A DNA stretch of 64,000 nucleotides from DAOVXM01 sp963746255. GTDB lineage: Bacteria > Chloroflexota > Anaerolineae > Anaerolineales > UBA4823. A model generated the notes under the pieces. It did not search any database. It saw only the letters and a program-made list of their open reading frames with translations, and was not told where the DNA came from. Each line of letters begins with the position of its first letter. Within the stretch, counting starts at the first letter, position 1. The stretch lies in the NCBI GenBank assembly GCA_963746255.1, contig CAVVAJ010000007.1:434001-498000 (forward strand), in the 5' to 3' direction. This document shows, piece after piece, positions 1 to 8,999 of this stretch. A program made the position numbers and the translations under genes.

Positions 1-1
1 A

Positions 2-226
2 GTTTATCGTGGAAATGCATTACCAGAGTGGAATGGCGTCTATTTATATGGAGATTACTGTTTGGGAAAAATATGGGGCTTGCTCCCGACAGCTAGTGGT
101 GCATGGCAGAACAAACTTGTCTTTGAAACTGGGTTCAATATAACTGCTTTTGGGCAGGATGAAGCCGGAGAAGTGTACCTGGTCGATTATTCTGGCGGTC
201 TGTACCAGTTGATCCATGCGCGTTAA
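2..226 (+). CDS. PQQ-type sugar dehydrogenase, C-terminal end (partial)
   Basis: The frame is open from the first bases to a TAA at 224-226 and encodes the last 74 residues of a larger protein. Motifs such as YLYGDYCLGKIWGL and GEVYLVDYSGGLYQL match the final blades of the beta-propeller in soluble aldose (glucose/sorbosone) dehydrogenase-like proteins, which oxidise sugars outside the cytoplasm using PQQ or are non-catalytic relatives. The start, signal peptide and catalytic residues lie outside the window, so activity cannot be judged. The stop overlaps the next start by 11 bp, which suggests co-transcription with the phosphoesterase lipoprotein. Confidence 0.75.
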   Translation, partial: VYRGNALPEWNGVYLYGDYCLGKIWGLLPTASGAWQNKLVFETGFNITAFGQDEAGEVYLVDYSGGLYQLIHAR

Positions 227-1268
227 CCGTACCAACTGCAAAGCATTGGTTGTCTGTCTGATATATATGCTGTTGGCGGGCTGCCAACCGCTGACCACGC
301 TGCCTACTCCTTACGCAACCCCAACCGCTCAGGGGGCGTTAATAACTGTTTCCCCTACCAGTACACCTAACTTTCCAGAGCCCAGCCCCCCACTGAGTCC
401 GACCCCAATTGAAGCACTGCAGGACTCTGCAACCCAGACTCCGCTTCCTACACCGCAGGACACCCAGACCCCAGAACCGCAGGTCATTCGCCTTGCTGTG
501 ATCGGTGATTTTGGCAGCGGTGAACAGGCGGAGCAGGATGTTGCTGGCCTGGTTCAAAGCTGGAGTCCAGATTTCATCATCACCACCGGGGATAATAATT
601 ATCCGGACGGTGCGGCGGAAACGATTGATGAGCATATTGGCAAGTACTACCATAGCTACATCCACCCGTATAAAGGAGCATATGGCGAGGGCGCAGACCA
701 GAACCGCTTCTTTCCAACTTTGGGCAATCATGATTGGCGTTCGATTAATGCGGGACCTTATTTGGAGTATTTCACCCTCCCCGGAAACGAACGCTATTAT
801 GATGTTGATTTAGGCTTCGTCCACCTCTTTGCGTTGGACTCTGACTCGAACGAACCAGACGGGGTTGGATCAACCTCGCTGCAAGGGTTGTGGCTTCAGG
901 AAAAGCTGCGTGCTTCGGATGCAGCTTGGAAGATCGTATACATGCACCACCCCCCGTACTCTTCCGGAACTCACGGTCCTGTCGGGTGGACACGCTGGCC
1001 ATATGCCCTGTGGGGAGCCTCCACTGTTATTTCCGGGCATGACCATACTTACGAGCGGATCCTGGTAGATGGCATCCCTTTTTTTGTTAATGGGCTGGGT
1101 GGTGGGGCAATCTACAGTTTTGAAAATATTATGGAAGGTAGTCAGGTGCGGTTCAACGGCAATTATGGGGCTATGCTGATTGAAGCCACTCCTGACCAAC
1201 TCACATTCCAATTTATCACCCGCCACGAGGAGCTCATCAACTCATACTCGCTACGAAACTCACCCTAA
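216..1268 (+). CDS. Metallophosphoesterase lipoprotein (purple acid phosphatase-like)
   Basis: This 350-residue protein starts with a lipoprotein signal (lipobox LLAGC, about residues 19-23) and a Thr/Pro-rich linker to about residue 90. The calcineurin-type metal-binding set follows in order: GDFG (about 97), GDNNYP (about 125), GNHD (about 169), MHHPP (about 243) and GHDHTYER (about 274). The order and the His-rich motifs fit dinuclear-metal phosphatases of the tartrate-resistant/purple acid phosphatase type, here anchored on the outer face of the membrane. The substrate is unknown; a phosphomonoester or nucleotide is an inference. The start overlaps the upstream sugar dehydrogenase, so the two are probably translationally coupled. 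Confidence 0.85.
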   Translation: MRVNRTNCKALVVCLIYMLLAGCQPLTTLPTPYATPTAQGALITVSPTSTPNFPEPSPPLSPTPIEALQDSATQTPLPTPQDTQTPEPQVIRLAVIGDFGSGEQAEQDVAGLVQSWSPDFIITTGDNNYPDGAAETIDEHIGKYYHSYIHPYKGAYGEGADQNRFFPTLGNHDWRSINAGPYLEYFTLPGNERYYDVDLGFVHLFALDSDSNEPDGVGSTSLQGLWLQEKLRASDAAWKIVYMHHPPYSSGTHGPVGWTRWPYALWGASTVISGHDHTYERILVDGIPFFVNGLGGGAIYSFENIMEGSQVRFNGNYGAMLIEATPDQLTFQFITRHEELINSYSLRNSP

Positions 1269-1360
1269 TAAATTGGGACTCTTTGGTATGCGCTGAACAT
1301 AAGTCCCCCGGTATTCGTAGTTATCTAAACGGCAAACACATAGAGATAGGTATATTGATT

Positions 1361-2954
1361 ATGAAGAATTCTCTAGCGGTTCGTTTCACGATCTTGTCCT
1401 TAAGTTTAATGTTGTTCGTTTTGATGGGCTGCAGCCGCTTGCCTATGCCCTGGACGGTAGCAGGTCAATCGGATCAAGAACACAACCCGGCAGTGACTCT
1501 TACTGCAGCACTCATATTGCCATCCGGATCGGACACTGCTACTGATCATTCTGAAATTTCTGCCCTTCTCCCTGCTTCTCAGGCAGATGCAGTATCGCTT
1601 GGTGATATACCACACTATGACCTCAGCCTCGATATCAACTTCTCCGAAGCTAATTTTACTGGTCAGAGTCGAGTAACCTATACAAACCTTGAAGCAGATG
1701 TGATTGACCGTCTTTTCTTCCGCTTGTACCCTAACGGTGGAAAAAGCTATGGCAACGGACACCTGCAGGTTGAAAATGTTCAGGTAGACGGAAAGGAAGT
1801 GGAGACAAATTCGTCACTGGGGGATTCCGTGTTGGAAGTGCTCCAACTAGAGCCTCTGGTACCCGGTGATACTGTACAGATTGATATGGAATTCTCTGGA
1901 GAAGTCCCCATAGATTTCGGCGGTCAGGAGACTCCAGCTGGATACGGCATCTACAATCTCAGCGCAGATGTGATGGCTCTTAGCGGTTGGTACCCGCAGT
2001 TGGCAGTCTATGATGATGAAGGCTGGAACCTGGACCCAGTTTCGGCGATCGGGGATTCGGTGTATAGCGACAGCGCGAATTACAAAGTTGAAATTTCCCT
2101 TGATAGTGATATTAAGCTCGCTGCGACGGGAGTCGAAGTCGAGCGTGAAAAACTCAATGGTCAAACAAGATATCGCTATATCAGTGGTCCGGTACGGGAT
2201 TTCTTTTTAATCATGAGCCCAGATTTTATGGTTGCGAGCCAGATGGTTGATGGTACGGAAGTTAATTCCTACTACCTCCCTGGGCATGAACAGGCTGGGG
2301 AGAGCGGACTGCAAGTTGCTGCTGACTCGCTGGCAGGTGTTCAACCAGCGGTTCGGTATCTACCCGTACACTGAGCTTGATCTGGTCGAAGCACCGATGC
2401 GGAATGCTTTAGGTGTAGAATATCCTGGCATTATGTTAGTTGTCACGAGTCTCTATGATGACCCATCTCAGCCTAGTTTTACAGTGACGACGGCTCACGA
2501 AGTCGCTCACCAATGGTGGTACAGCCTGGTTGGGAACGATGTAATTGATGAGCCGTGGCTGGATGAAGCCCTCGCAACCTACTCCTCCGGTTTGTACTTG
2601 CAGGATGTATTTGGGCAGCAAGCCTATGAAGGTCTTGTTGCTTACTGGGATGACCGCTATGCGGCTGTCATTGCTGACGGGTTAGATGATTTTGTCACGG
2701 AAGACTTGAGGTATTTTGAGAGTTCACCCGAGCACAAACCTTACGGCACAATCGTGTATTCGAAAGGCGCATTAGCTCTCGAGGCGATACGGGAAGAGAT
2801 TGGAGATCAGGCTTTTTTTGAAGCCCTGCAGCACTACTACCAGGCGAATAAGTACCTGATTGCAGAGTCAGACGACCTCTTGGATAACTTTGAAACATCG
2901 GCTGGGGTTTCACTCGACAGCCTCTACGAGCAGTGGTTGTTTACTCACCAATAA
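1361..2954 (+). pseudogene. M1-family metallopeptidase lipoprotein, frameshifted
   Basis: The first part (from ATG 1361) has a lipoprotein signal ending FVLMGC and the N-terminal beta-domain of M1 aminopeptidases (YDLSLDINF and SGWYPQLAVYDDEGW). This frame runs into a stop at 2374. The catalytic half continues in the next frame from about 2337: VFNQRFGIYPYTELDLVEAP, then the zinc motif HEVAHQWW and the third-ligand helix WLDEALATY, ending at 2954. Removing one G from the GG at 2336-2337 restores a continuous protein of about 530 residues. The family cleaves N-terminal residues from peptides; this copy would act outside the membrane. It is either a recent pseudogene or carries a one-base sequence error. 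Confidence 0.85.
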
Positions 2955-2983
2955 GATCGCGGATCATTTGTATCAATTATCCC

Positions 2984-3013
2984 TTGACACAGCTTGCCGG
3001 CACGTGGTATCCT
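2984..3013 (+). promoter_or_regulatory. Predicted sigma-70-type promoter of the ABC-2 exporter leader
   Basis: TTGACA at 2984-2989 and TATCCT at 3008-3013 are separated by 18 bp. It lies about 50 bp upstream of the leader ORF at 3061 and is the best promoter match between the M1 peptidase stop and the ABC transporter. Confidence 0.6.
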
Positions 3014-3060
3014 TACGCCGCATTAATATTACTCTAATGTAGAAAGGAAAGGCGCATTAC

Positions 3061-3156
3061 ATGTTGATAGCTATTTTTGAACTTTCACGGAACCGACAAG
3101 CTGCAGTTAGCAGTGGTTTCGTTCTGCCCAAACGGAGTGCGCCTGTTTATCAGTAG
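3061..3156 (+). CDS. Putative 31-residue leader peptide upstream of ABC exporter
   Basis: A short ORF begins ATG-TTG-ATA with a purine-rich stretch (AAAGGAAAGG) just upstream and ends TAG at 3154-3156. The product starts MLIAIFELSRNRQ and ends RSAPVYQ; I recognise no family. It lies between a good promoter and two intrinsic-terminator hairpins that precede the ABC ATPase gene. That is the layout of ribosome-mediated attenuation leaders known for drug-resistance genes, where a ribosome stalled in the leader changes the downstream fold. The regulatory role is inferred. The ORF could be fortuitous, but its position and ribosome-binding sequence argue for translation. Confidence 0.45.
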   Translation: MLIAIFELSRNRQAAVSSGFVLPKRSAPVYQ

Positions 3157-3178
3157 ATCAATAACAGCCTGATTATCG

Positions 3179-3212
3179 GCCACGGGTGCGCTCCAACCCC
3201 GTGGCTTTTTTA
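3179..3212 (+). terminator. Intrinsic terminator / attenuator hairpin 1
   Basis: GCCACGGG (3179-3186) pairs perfectly with CCCGTGGC (3198-3205), followed by TTTTTTTA. It begins 23 bp after the leader ORF stop and about 75 bp before the ABC ATPase start, so it should stop transcripts before the transporter unless refolded. Confidence 0.75.
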
Positions 3213-3238
3213 TTGCCCACAAGAAATTTTTGACTTCT

Positions 3239-3273
3239 AAAGGCCACGGGATGACTGTGGTCTTTATTTTTTT
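3239..3273 (+). terminator. Second terminator hairpin with alternative pairing
   Basis: AAAGGCCAC (3239-3247) pairs with GTGGTCTTT (3257-3265) with one G-U pair, followed by a run of T up to the GGAGG ribosome-binding site at 3274-3278. Its left arm repeats GGCCACGGG from hairpin 1 (3178-3186). The right arm of hairpin 1 (CCCGTGGCTTT, 3198-3208) can therefore pair instead with 3239-3250. That alternative would disrupt both terminators at once, so it is a plausible antiterminator. Confidence 0.55.
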
Positions 3274-3285
3274 GGAGGTTATGAG

Positions 3286-4167
3286 ATGTCGGATGCAATT
3301 GTTGTGACAAATGCCTATAAGAAATTCGGCAAGACCGATGATCCAATTTGGACGCGGTTGCCTTGGTTCAAGTCTGGCAAAGGCCGGAATGGCAATTCAG
3401 CTGGACAGCGTGAATCCGAGCAAACGCAAAATGGAAGGAGCAGGTTTATTGTCGCATTAGACAGGGTTTCGTTTTCCGTTCGCGAAGGAGAGATATTTGG
3501 GGTGCTCGGACCGAATGGTTCTGGGAAATCGACCTTGATCCGGTTGTTAGCCACACTGTTGCTGCCGGATGATGGCAATATCTGCATATTTAATCACGAT
3601 GTCGTCCAAGAACCGATGGCAGTTCAGCGGCTGATTAATCGAGTTTCGGTGGAAGCCAGTTTCTTTAAGAAGCTATCGCCAATAGAGAATTTGGTGTATG
3701 GCGCTCGTTTATACGGCTTGGGTGGGCGCGAGACTAAGCGACGTTCGATAGAGATCTTAACTCGACTTGGACTAGAAGAACGTTCGCTGGACAAACCGAT
3801 GGAGGAGATGTCACGTGGCATGCAGCAGAAAGTCGCCATTGCTCGTGCTTTGCTGTCAAAGCCGCGTGTCTTACTGCTAGATGAGCCAACCACCGGTCTC
3901 GACCCCCGTTCAAAACGTGAGGTGCAGGCTGTTATCAATGAACTCAACAGTGAGCATAATACAACGATGCTGCTTACGACACATGACATGGAAGAAGCAG
4001 ACAACCTGTGCCAGCGTGTCGCAATCATAGACAAAGGAAGGATTGTCGCCTTGGATTCCCCCAAAGCACTGAAGAAGCTAATTCAAGCGGCAGACAAAGA
4101 ACCTACATTAGAAGATGTCTTCTTGGAACTGACTGGCGAAAAGCTGGTCAAAGAAGAAGATGCGTAA
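3286..4167 (+). CDS. ABC-2 type exporter, ATP-binding protein
   Basis: This 293-residue ATPase has a canonical nucleotide-binding domain: Walker A GPNGSGKS (about 75), signature MSRGMQQKVAIARALL (about 175), Walker B LLLDEPTTGLDP (about 196) and H-loop TTHDMEEAD (about 233). The strict LDEPTTGLDP and THDMEEA forms, with an ABC-2 permease next door, fit the DrrA/NodI-like export group (drugs, polysaccharides or lipids). About 45 extra residues, rich in Gly, Asn and basic residues, sit between the first strand and the Walker A region. GGAGG at 3274-3278 sets the start. Expression is probably gated by the leader and hairpins upstream. The substrate is unknown. Confidence 0.9.
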   Translation: MSDAIVVTNAYKKFGKTDDPIWTRLPWFKSGKGRNGNSAGQRESEQTQNGRSRFIVALDRVSFSVREGEIFGVLGPNGSGKSTLIRLLATLLLPDDGNICIFNHDVVQEPMAVQRLINRVSVEASFFKKLSPIENLVYGARLYGLGGRETKRRSIEILTRLGLEERSLDKPMEEMSRGMQQKVAIARALLSKPRVLLLDEPTTGLDPRSKREVQAVINELNSEHNTTMLLTTHDMEEADNLCQRVAIIDKGRIVALDSPKALKKLIQAADKEPTLEDVFLELTGEKLVKEEDA

Positions 4168-4224
4168 AAGCCAATGATTGGCAGTTAGAAAGTATTCAAG
4201 CTAGCAACACGTTGAGGAGAAGAA

Positions 4225-4353
4225 ATGGATTTTAACCGCTCACTGTGTTTTGGGTCATTGATCTTGTTTGAACCGATTCATACAGTAGTGATTTGTTCGG
4301 ATGAGAGGAATGGGTGTTTATCTCGCAGAGAGATGGTTGGCTTTATGCGATAA
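4225..4353 (+). CDS. Small ORF between ABC ATPase and permease (doubtful)
   Basis: A 42-codon ORF (start MDFNRSLCFG) lies in the 223-bp gap between the two ABC-2 subunits and follows a GAGGAGAAGAA ribosome-binding-like stretch. I recognise no family, membrane segment or motif. It could be a tiny accessory protein or chance. Its only support is the ribosome-binding sequence and a position inside an operon. Confidence 0.2.
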   Translation: MDFNRSLCFGSLILFEPIHTVVICSDERNGCLSRREMVGFMR

Positions 4354-4390
4354 TTTTGGTTTTGCGATGTGTGCGTGAGGAGGAAAAAAG

Positions 4391-5221
4391 ATGTCAGCAG
4401 TTATTTTACACGAATTACAGGCCACTTATGCTTTCATGGAGCGTAATGCCAACCTGGTAAAACGCTACTGGACTTGGGAGCTAGTTTGGTTGACGTACTC
4501 AATCGCCAATAGTTTGTCAGTCAGTTTTATAGGCTTGGGGATGGAACAGCTTAGTGGTGCCCAATCTATCGATGGGCGCTTCCTTGTGCTTTATCTCTTG
4601 ATTGGTACCCTTGTCTGGCGTTACCTGTCTTCCATATTTTATTGGATTACCGAGGTTATCAGTATTGAACGCTGGGAAGGGACGATTGAATACACATTGA
4701 TGGCTCCTATCCGCAGGATAACCCACATGGCTGGGCAAACTTTCTTCGCTGTAATTTACAGCCTGTTGTTCACCGGAGTAATCCTCGTAATTACAGTCGT
4801 GATATTTGAGATCGATATGAGCAAGGCAAATATGTTTGGGGGCACATTGATGCTGATCACTGGCAGTTTATCATTCATCGGAGTAGGTATCATGGGATCT
4901 GTCTTGCCGCTGCTCTTCCCCGAGCGAGGTGCCCAGATGACACATGTGATCATTGCCGTGCTCCTGCTTATATCTGGGGTTTACTATCCGGTCGAGGTGC
5001 TGCCGCAGCTGCTTCAGATGTTAGCTGTTTTTAGCCCGGCCACCTATGTGCTGGATGGCACTCGCCAAGCCATATTAGAGGGTGCTTCGACGGTGGATCT
5101 TTGGCCGTTGATCTGGCCGACACTGGTGATGGGTTTCATTGCCATACCTGCTGGTCTGTGGGTATTTGGTCGGGCGGAGCGCTATGCTAAGCGCGTTGGA
5201 AAACTGCACCGCAACGGGTAA
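4391..5221 (+). CDS. ABC-2 type transporter permease
   Basis: This 276-residue integral membrane protein has about six hydrophobic segments, typical in number and length for ABC-2 permeases. The family signature region is seen as EGTIEYTLMAPIRR (about 97-110), and the last third contains the conserved SGVYYPVEVLP loop and SPATYVLDGTR. With the ATPase encoded 223 bp upstream it should form an exporter, with a homodimeric permease inferred because no second permease is nearby. GAGGAGG at about 4378 gives a strong ribosome-binding site. The cargo cannot be read from the sequence. Confidence 0.85.
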   Translation: MSAVILHELQATYAFMERNANLVKRYWTWELVWLTYSIANSLSVSFIGLGMEQLSGAQSIDGRFLVLYLLIGTLVWRYLSSIFYWITEVISIERWEGTIEYTLMAPIRRITHMAGQTFFAVIYSLLFTGVILVITVVIFEIDMSKANMFGGTLMLITGSLSFIGVGIMGSVLPLLFPERGAQMTHVIIAVLLLISGVYYPVEVLPQLLQMLAVFSPATYVLDGTRQAILEGASTVDLWPLIWPTLVMGFIAIPAGLWVFGRAERYAKRVGKLHRNG

Positions 5222-5271
5222 CATTAGTATTTTGGTGACTAGAAATTCAGGGGCAATAGAGGAGCTGGAAG

Positions 5272-5496
5272 ATGCGGATCACGATTGATGGTTTTGATGA
5301 GACCATTATCAACCATAAGCAGACCTCTACAGATGAGTTTGGAACAATCAGAAGGTACTATCGCTTTTTGAGTAAATTTGCTGTGGTCACGATGAAGGTT
5401 CTCGCAGACGACAGTTCAATTAACTATCCACCTGATCGAGATTTAACTTGTGAGCGGGAAATGACTCCCCGGCAAAGCAAACGTGTAGGGGCCTAA
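5272..5496 (+). CDS. Hypothetical small protein (74 aa)
   Basis: The 74-residue product starts MRITIDGFDE and ends RQSKRVGA. It is mostly polar with no obvious membrane segment. GAGGAGCTGGAAG precedes the ATG, and the gene is tightly packed between the ABC-2 permease (50 bp upstream) and the acetyltransferase (13 bp downstream), so it is probably translated within that transcript. I do not recognise a family. Confidence 0.45.
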   Translation: MRITIDGFDETIINHKQTSTDEFGTIRRYYRFLSKFAVVTMKVLADDSSINYPPDRDLTCEREMTPRQSKRVGA

Positions 5497-5509
5497 CAAG
5501 GAATATGTG

Positions 5510-6550
5510 ATGATTGATATAAAAATACCGGCCGGATACACTGCACGTCCGGCGGCAATGACAGATCTTAAAGCAGTAGTAGACTTGTTGAATCTCACTT
5601 CGATTGGTCTATTCGGAAAAAAAGAGTTTTCAGTTGAGGAATACCGTCGGGAGTGGGGGACGCCTGGTTTTAAGTTGTCAACGGATACGTTATTGATGAT
5701 ATCACCGTCCGGGGATATCGTTGGATATCAAGAGGTTTGGGATATTTTTGTACCTTCAATTCGTGTGAAAATCTGGGGCAGGGTCCATCCGGATCATGAG
5801 GATCTCGGTATCGGCAAATACTTAATAGCATGGGCCGAGCAGCGCGCACGTAAAGTAATCGAGCGAGCGCCGGCGGGGGCTCGAATCTCTGTGCGCAGTT
5901 ATGTGCCCTACGTGAACAAGAAGAGCCTCCTCCATCACTATGAAGAGGGGTTTACGGCCGTTCGCTACTCTTTGCGCATGGTTATAGAGCTTAATGGGCA
6001 CCCGCCCCGCCCACATTTCCCGGATGGAGTTACGGTCCGAAAAATGAGAACAGGTGAAGAGCATGCTGTCATCCATGCTGTGCGGGATTCTTTTAAGGAT
6101 CACTTTGGGCATATCGATATGCCCTTTGTTGAAGAATTAAAGCTCTGGAAGCATGCCATGGAGAACGATCCGGACTATGACCCCACTTTGTGGTTCTTGG
6201 CTGAGGCAGAATCCGAGATCGTAGGGATGTCTTTATGCTGGCCGCGGACTTCTGAGGACAAGCAGATGGGTTGGGTAGATACTTTGGGGGTACTACGACC
6301 ATGGCGACGGCGCGGTATCGCATTGGCTTTACTGCAGCATACATTTGTTGAGTTCTACCAGCGAGGTACCCCCAGGGTAGGTTTAGGTGTCGATGGTATG
6401 AGTTTGACTGGCGCAACACGTCTCTATGAGAAAGCTGGTATGCACTCCGATCCAAAGCACCGCTACGAGATGTATGAAAAAGAGCTGCGGCCCGGAGTTG
6501 AACTCAGTACGACCACACTCAAACAAGAAGCTGATCCCAAATCTCTCTAG
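5510..6550 (+). CDS. Tandem GNAT-family N-acetyltransferase
   Basis: This 346-residue protein consists of two GNAT domains, about residues 10-165 and 175-330. The acetyl-CoA-binding motif A appears as HEDLGIGKYLIAWAEQRA in the first and LRPWRRRGIALALLQHT in the second, where the R-R-R-G-I-A form is the clearer one. Two-domain GNATs of this size are common in Chloroflexota and actinobacteria and acylate amines of unknown identity. ATG 5510 lies 7 nt after AAGGA; an in-frame GTG at 5507 is less well spaced. The gene follows the ABC-2 exporter group, and a detoxification link is only a guess. Confidence 0.8.
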   Translation: MIDIKIPAGYTARPAAMTDLKAVVDLLNLTSIGLFGKKEFSVEEYRREWGTPGFKLSTDTLLMISPSGDIVGYQEVWDIFVPSIRVKIWGRVHPDHEDLGIGKYLIAWAEQRARKVIERAPAGARISVRSYVPYVNKKSLLHHYEEGFTAVRYSLRMVIELNGHPPRPHFPDGVTVRKMRTGEEHAVIHAVRDSFKDHFGHIDMPFVEELKLWKHAMENDPDYDPTLWFLAEAESEIVGMSLCWPRTSEDKQMGWVDTLGVLRPWRRRGIALALLQHTFVEFYQRGTPRVGLGVDGMSLTGATRLYEKAGMHSDPKHRYEMYEKELRPGVELSTTTLKQEADPKSL

Positions 6551-6670
6551 CCTAGAGCGCTTTAGGCAAGTTGCCCGTGGGGACAGTCTTGGTTACAATA
6601 CTATCAGGTGGCTCAATGACACAAGTGCTTCCTGCTGACAGTTAATGAAATCAACATCCGAGGTGCAATA

Positions 6671-7297
6671 ATGCAGCTACAAGCGCTGATATTCGATTTT
6701 GGTGGTGTGATCGTCCGTACGGAAGATAGGTCCTCTCGTGAACTGTTGGCTGAAGAGCTGAATATGACCTATGATCAGTTATCCGATGTGATTTTCGCTA
6801 GCGCAAGCGCTCGCTTGGCATCATTGGGACGCATCACAGCTGAGGATCATTGGGAGGCAGTACGCCATACCCTTGGAGTGACTGATAACGACCTGCCACG
6901 AATTAGAGATCTTTTCTGGGCAGGCGATACCCTAGATTTCGATCTGGTCGATCTCATCCGGTCATTCCGTCCGCAGTACCGTACTGCGCTGCTCAGTAAT
7001 GCCTGGGACGATTTACGCGGCATGTTGATTGGCTATTGGAAGATTGCCGATGCTTTTGATGAGATCGTTATCTCAGCCGAAGAGGGTGTTGTCAAACCAT
7101 ATCCGCAAATTTATGAGATAACTTTGGAACGCCTCCACTTAGAATCGGGTCAGGCCGTATTTGTGGATGATTTTATTGAAAACGTTTTGGGTGCGCAGGC
7201 AGTTGGCATGCAAGCGATCCACTTCCGTTCCATCGACCAGACCCGCGCCGAATTAAAAGATTTCACACGTAATGAACGATTTGATTCGGAGCAGTGA
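6671..7297 (+). CDS. HAD-superfamily hydrolase
   Basis: A 208-residue HAD protein. Motif I is IFDFGGVIV near the N-terminus, which retains the first nucleophile Asp but has Gly at the usual second Asp position, as in many HAD-IA proteins. Motif II is LLSNAWDD (about 107), motif III Lys lies in VVKPYPQIYE (about 142) and motif IV is VDDFIEN (about 164). The helical cap between motifs I and II fits the YihX/epoxide-hydrolase-N-like or phosphatase subgroup. It probably removes phosphate from a small metabolite; the substrate is unknown. AGGTG precedes the ATG. Confidence 0.8.
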   Translation: MQLQALIFDFGGVIVRTEDRSSRELLAEELNMTYDQLSDVIFASASARLASLGRITAEDHWEAVRHTLGVTDNDLPRIRDLFWAGDTLDFDLVDLIRSFRPQYRTALLSNAWDDLRGMLIGYWKIADAFDEIVISAEEGVVKPYPQIYEITLERLHLESGQAVFVDDFIENVLGAQAVGMQAIHFRSIDQTRAELKDFTRNERFDSEQ

Positions 7298-7354
7298 TAA
7301 AACTTTGCCCACCTTTGATCGACATATCATTTGGCATTAGCGAGAGAACAAGGT

Positions 7355-8758
7355 ATGGAAGAACTTACATTTTTGGATATCCGTTCTGCGGCGAAGTTAA
7401 TTGAAAAACGCGAACTGTCACCACTGGAGCTGACCGCAGCTTATCTGGGTAAGATTGAGGAATATGACCCACTTATTAACAGCTACATTTCCATCTCTGC
7501 TGACCAGGCTTTGATCGAGGCGCAAGAAGCGGAGACTGAAATATCTCATCATGGACCTCGCAGCGCATTACACGGTATCCCCATTGCCCTAAAAGACCTC
7601 TACGAGACTGTGGGTGTAGCTACAACCGCGGGTTCGCGTTTTTTTGCTCACCATATTCCACTTCAAGATGCACATACAGTTGAACGGTTACGGTCAGCGG
7701 GTACTGTGTTTTTGGGCAAACTGAATATGCATGAGATCGCGCTTGGGGTGACCAACGTCAACCCTCATTATGGAGCGTGCCGGAATCCCTGGGATTTGGA
7801 GCGTATCTCTGGCGGTTCTTCGGGCGGCTCGGCAGCCGCGCTCGCCTTGGGTCTCTGTATGGGGTCTCTCGGCAGTGATACGGGTGGATCAATTCGCATA
7901 CCCGCCTCATTGTGCGGCGTTGTCGGAGTTAAGCCGACTTATGGGCGGGTAAGCCTCAGGGGAATTATCCCTCTTAGTTGGAATTTGGACCATTCCGGAC
8001 CGATGGCACGCACGGTTTGGGATGCTGGCATCTTGCTGCAGGCGATCGCCGGCTATGACCCTGATGACCCGTATTCAGTTTGCATTGAAACCGATGACTA
8101 CCTGCTCCATATCCAGGATGGGGTTGTTGGATGGCGTATTGGAGTGGGTGTTAGCGAGTATTTCACCGCACGAACAGCTCCAGCTGTGCTGGAGGCAGTC
8201 CACCAAGCGGCGGATGTATTTGCAGGTCTAGGAGCGATTGTCACTGAGGTTGATTTCCCTGAAGCACGTAATGCGGCGCAAGCGAATGGCTTAATGACCA
8301 CCAGCGATGCAGCAGCATTCCATCAGCAGCGTTTAATGCATCAACCTGATGAATTTGGCGCTGATGTATTATCCCGTTTGCAGCAAGGCGCGGCATATAC
8401 ATCTAGTGAGTACATACTGGCTCGACGTACTCAAAGCTTGCTGCGCCAGCGCTTCGCAGCATTTTTCGATCATTTTGATATCCTGCTAGTACCCGCTACA
8501 CCCATTACCGCTCCCCCGATCGAAGGTCCAGACGCTGTTGCCCAAGCGCCTGTATTGACCCGTTTTACTGCTCCTTTTAACTTGACTGGTCTTCCTACTA
8601 TTTCGCTGCCGTGTGGTTTCTCTGCACAGAATTTACCAATCGGTTTACAGCTGGTAGGTGCGCCGTGGAGCGAAGCCAAGCTGCTGCGTGCCGGTTATGC
8701 ATTTGAACAAGCCACCAGCTTCCACAAAATCCATCCAACTTTATCGCGGCTCAAATAA
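7355..8758 (+). CDS. Amidase (amidase-signature family, GatA-like)
   Basis: A 467-residue amidase-signature enzyme. The Ser-cisSer-Lys triad is visible: Lys in IPIALKDLYET (about 79), the Gly/Ser-rich segment SGGSSGGSAAALALG (about 151) and GSDTGGSIRIPASLCG (about 173). The family hydrolyses amides, and GatA is the glutaminase subunit of the tRNA amidotransferase. No gatB or gatC is nearby, so a stand-alone amidase is the safer call. ATG 7355 follows an AGG-containing stretch; upstream TTG 7331 would add eight residues. It sits between a HAD hydrolase and PepF, all on the plus strand. Confidence 0.85.
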   Translation: MEELTFLDIRSAAKLIEKRELSPLELTAAYLGKIEEYDPLINSYISISADQALIEAQEAETEISHHGPRSALHGIPIALKDLYETVGVATTAGSRFFAHHIPLQDAHTVERLRSAGTVFLGKLNMHEIALGVTNVNPHYGACRNPWDLERISGGSSGGSAAALALGLCMGSLGSDTGGSIRIPASLCGVVGVKPTYGRVSLRGIIPLSWNLDHSGPMARTVWDAGILLQAIAGYDPDDPYSVCIETDDYLLHIQDGVVGWRIGVGVSEYFTARTAPAVLEAVHQAADVFAGLGAIVTEVDFPEARNAAQANGLMTTSDAAAFHQQRLMHQPDEFGADVLSRLQQGAAYTSSEYILARRTQSLLRQRFAAFFDHFDILLVPATPITAPPIEGPDAVAQAPVLTRFTAPFNLTGLPTISLPCGFSAQNLPIGLQLVGAPWSEAKLLRAGYAFEQATSFHKIHPTLSRLK

Positions 8759-8999
8759 GCGATATTTTTTAGGGGGGATACCACAAGGAGCTGAATTGGG
8801 CGGGAGCTCGAGAGTAGTATCCCATTTGCTGAAAACCGACTTATGTAATACTCGTCGTTTGGGTCTTGAACGTAGATGTGTTCGATGGTGTATGAGTGGT
8901 TTATATCCCAGCTGCACAACAAGGCCAATACATCGACCCGCCTATCTGGTGTATACTCACACGGTATGATATTCTTGAGAAGCAGTAGTTGGAGGTTAT

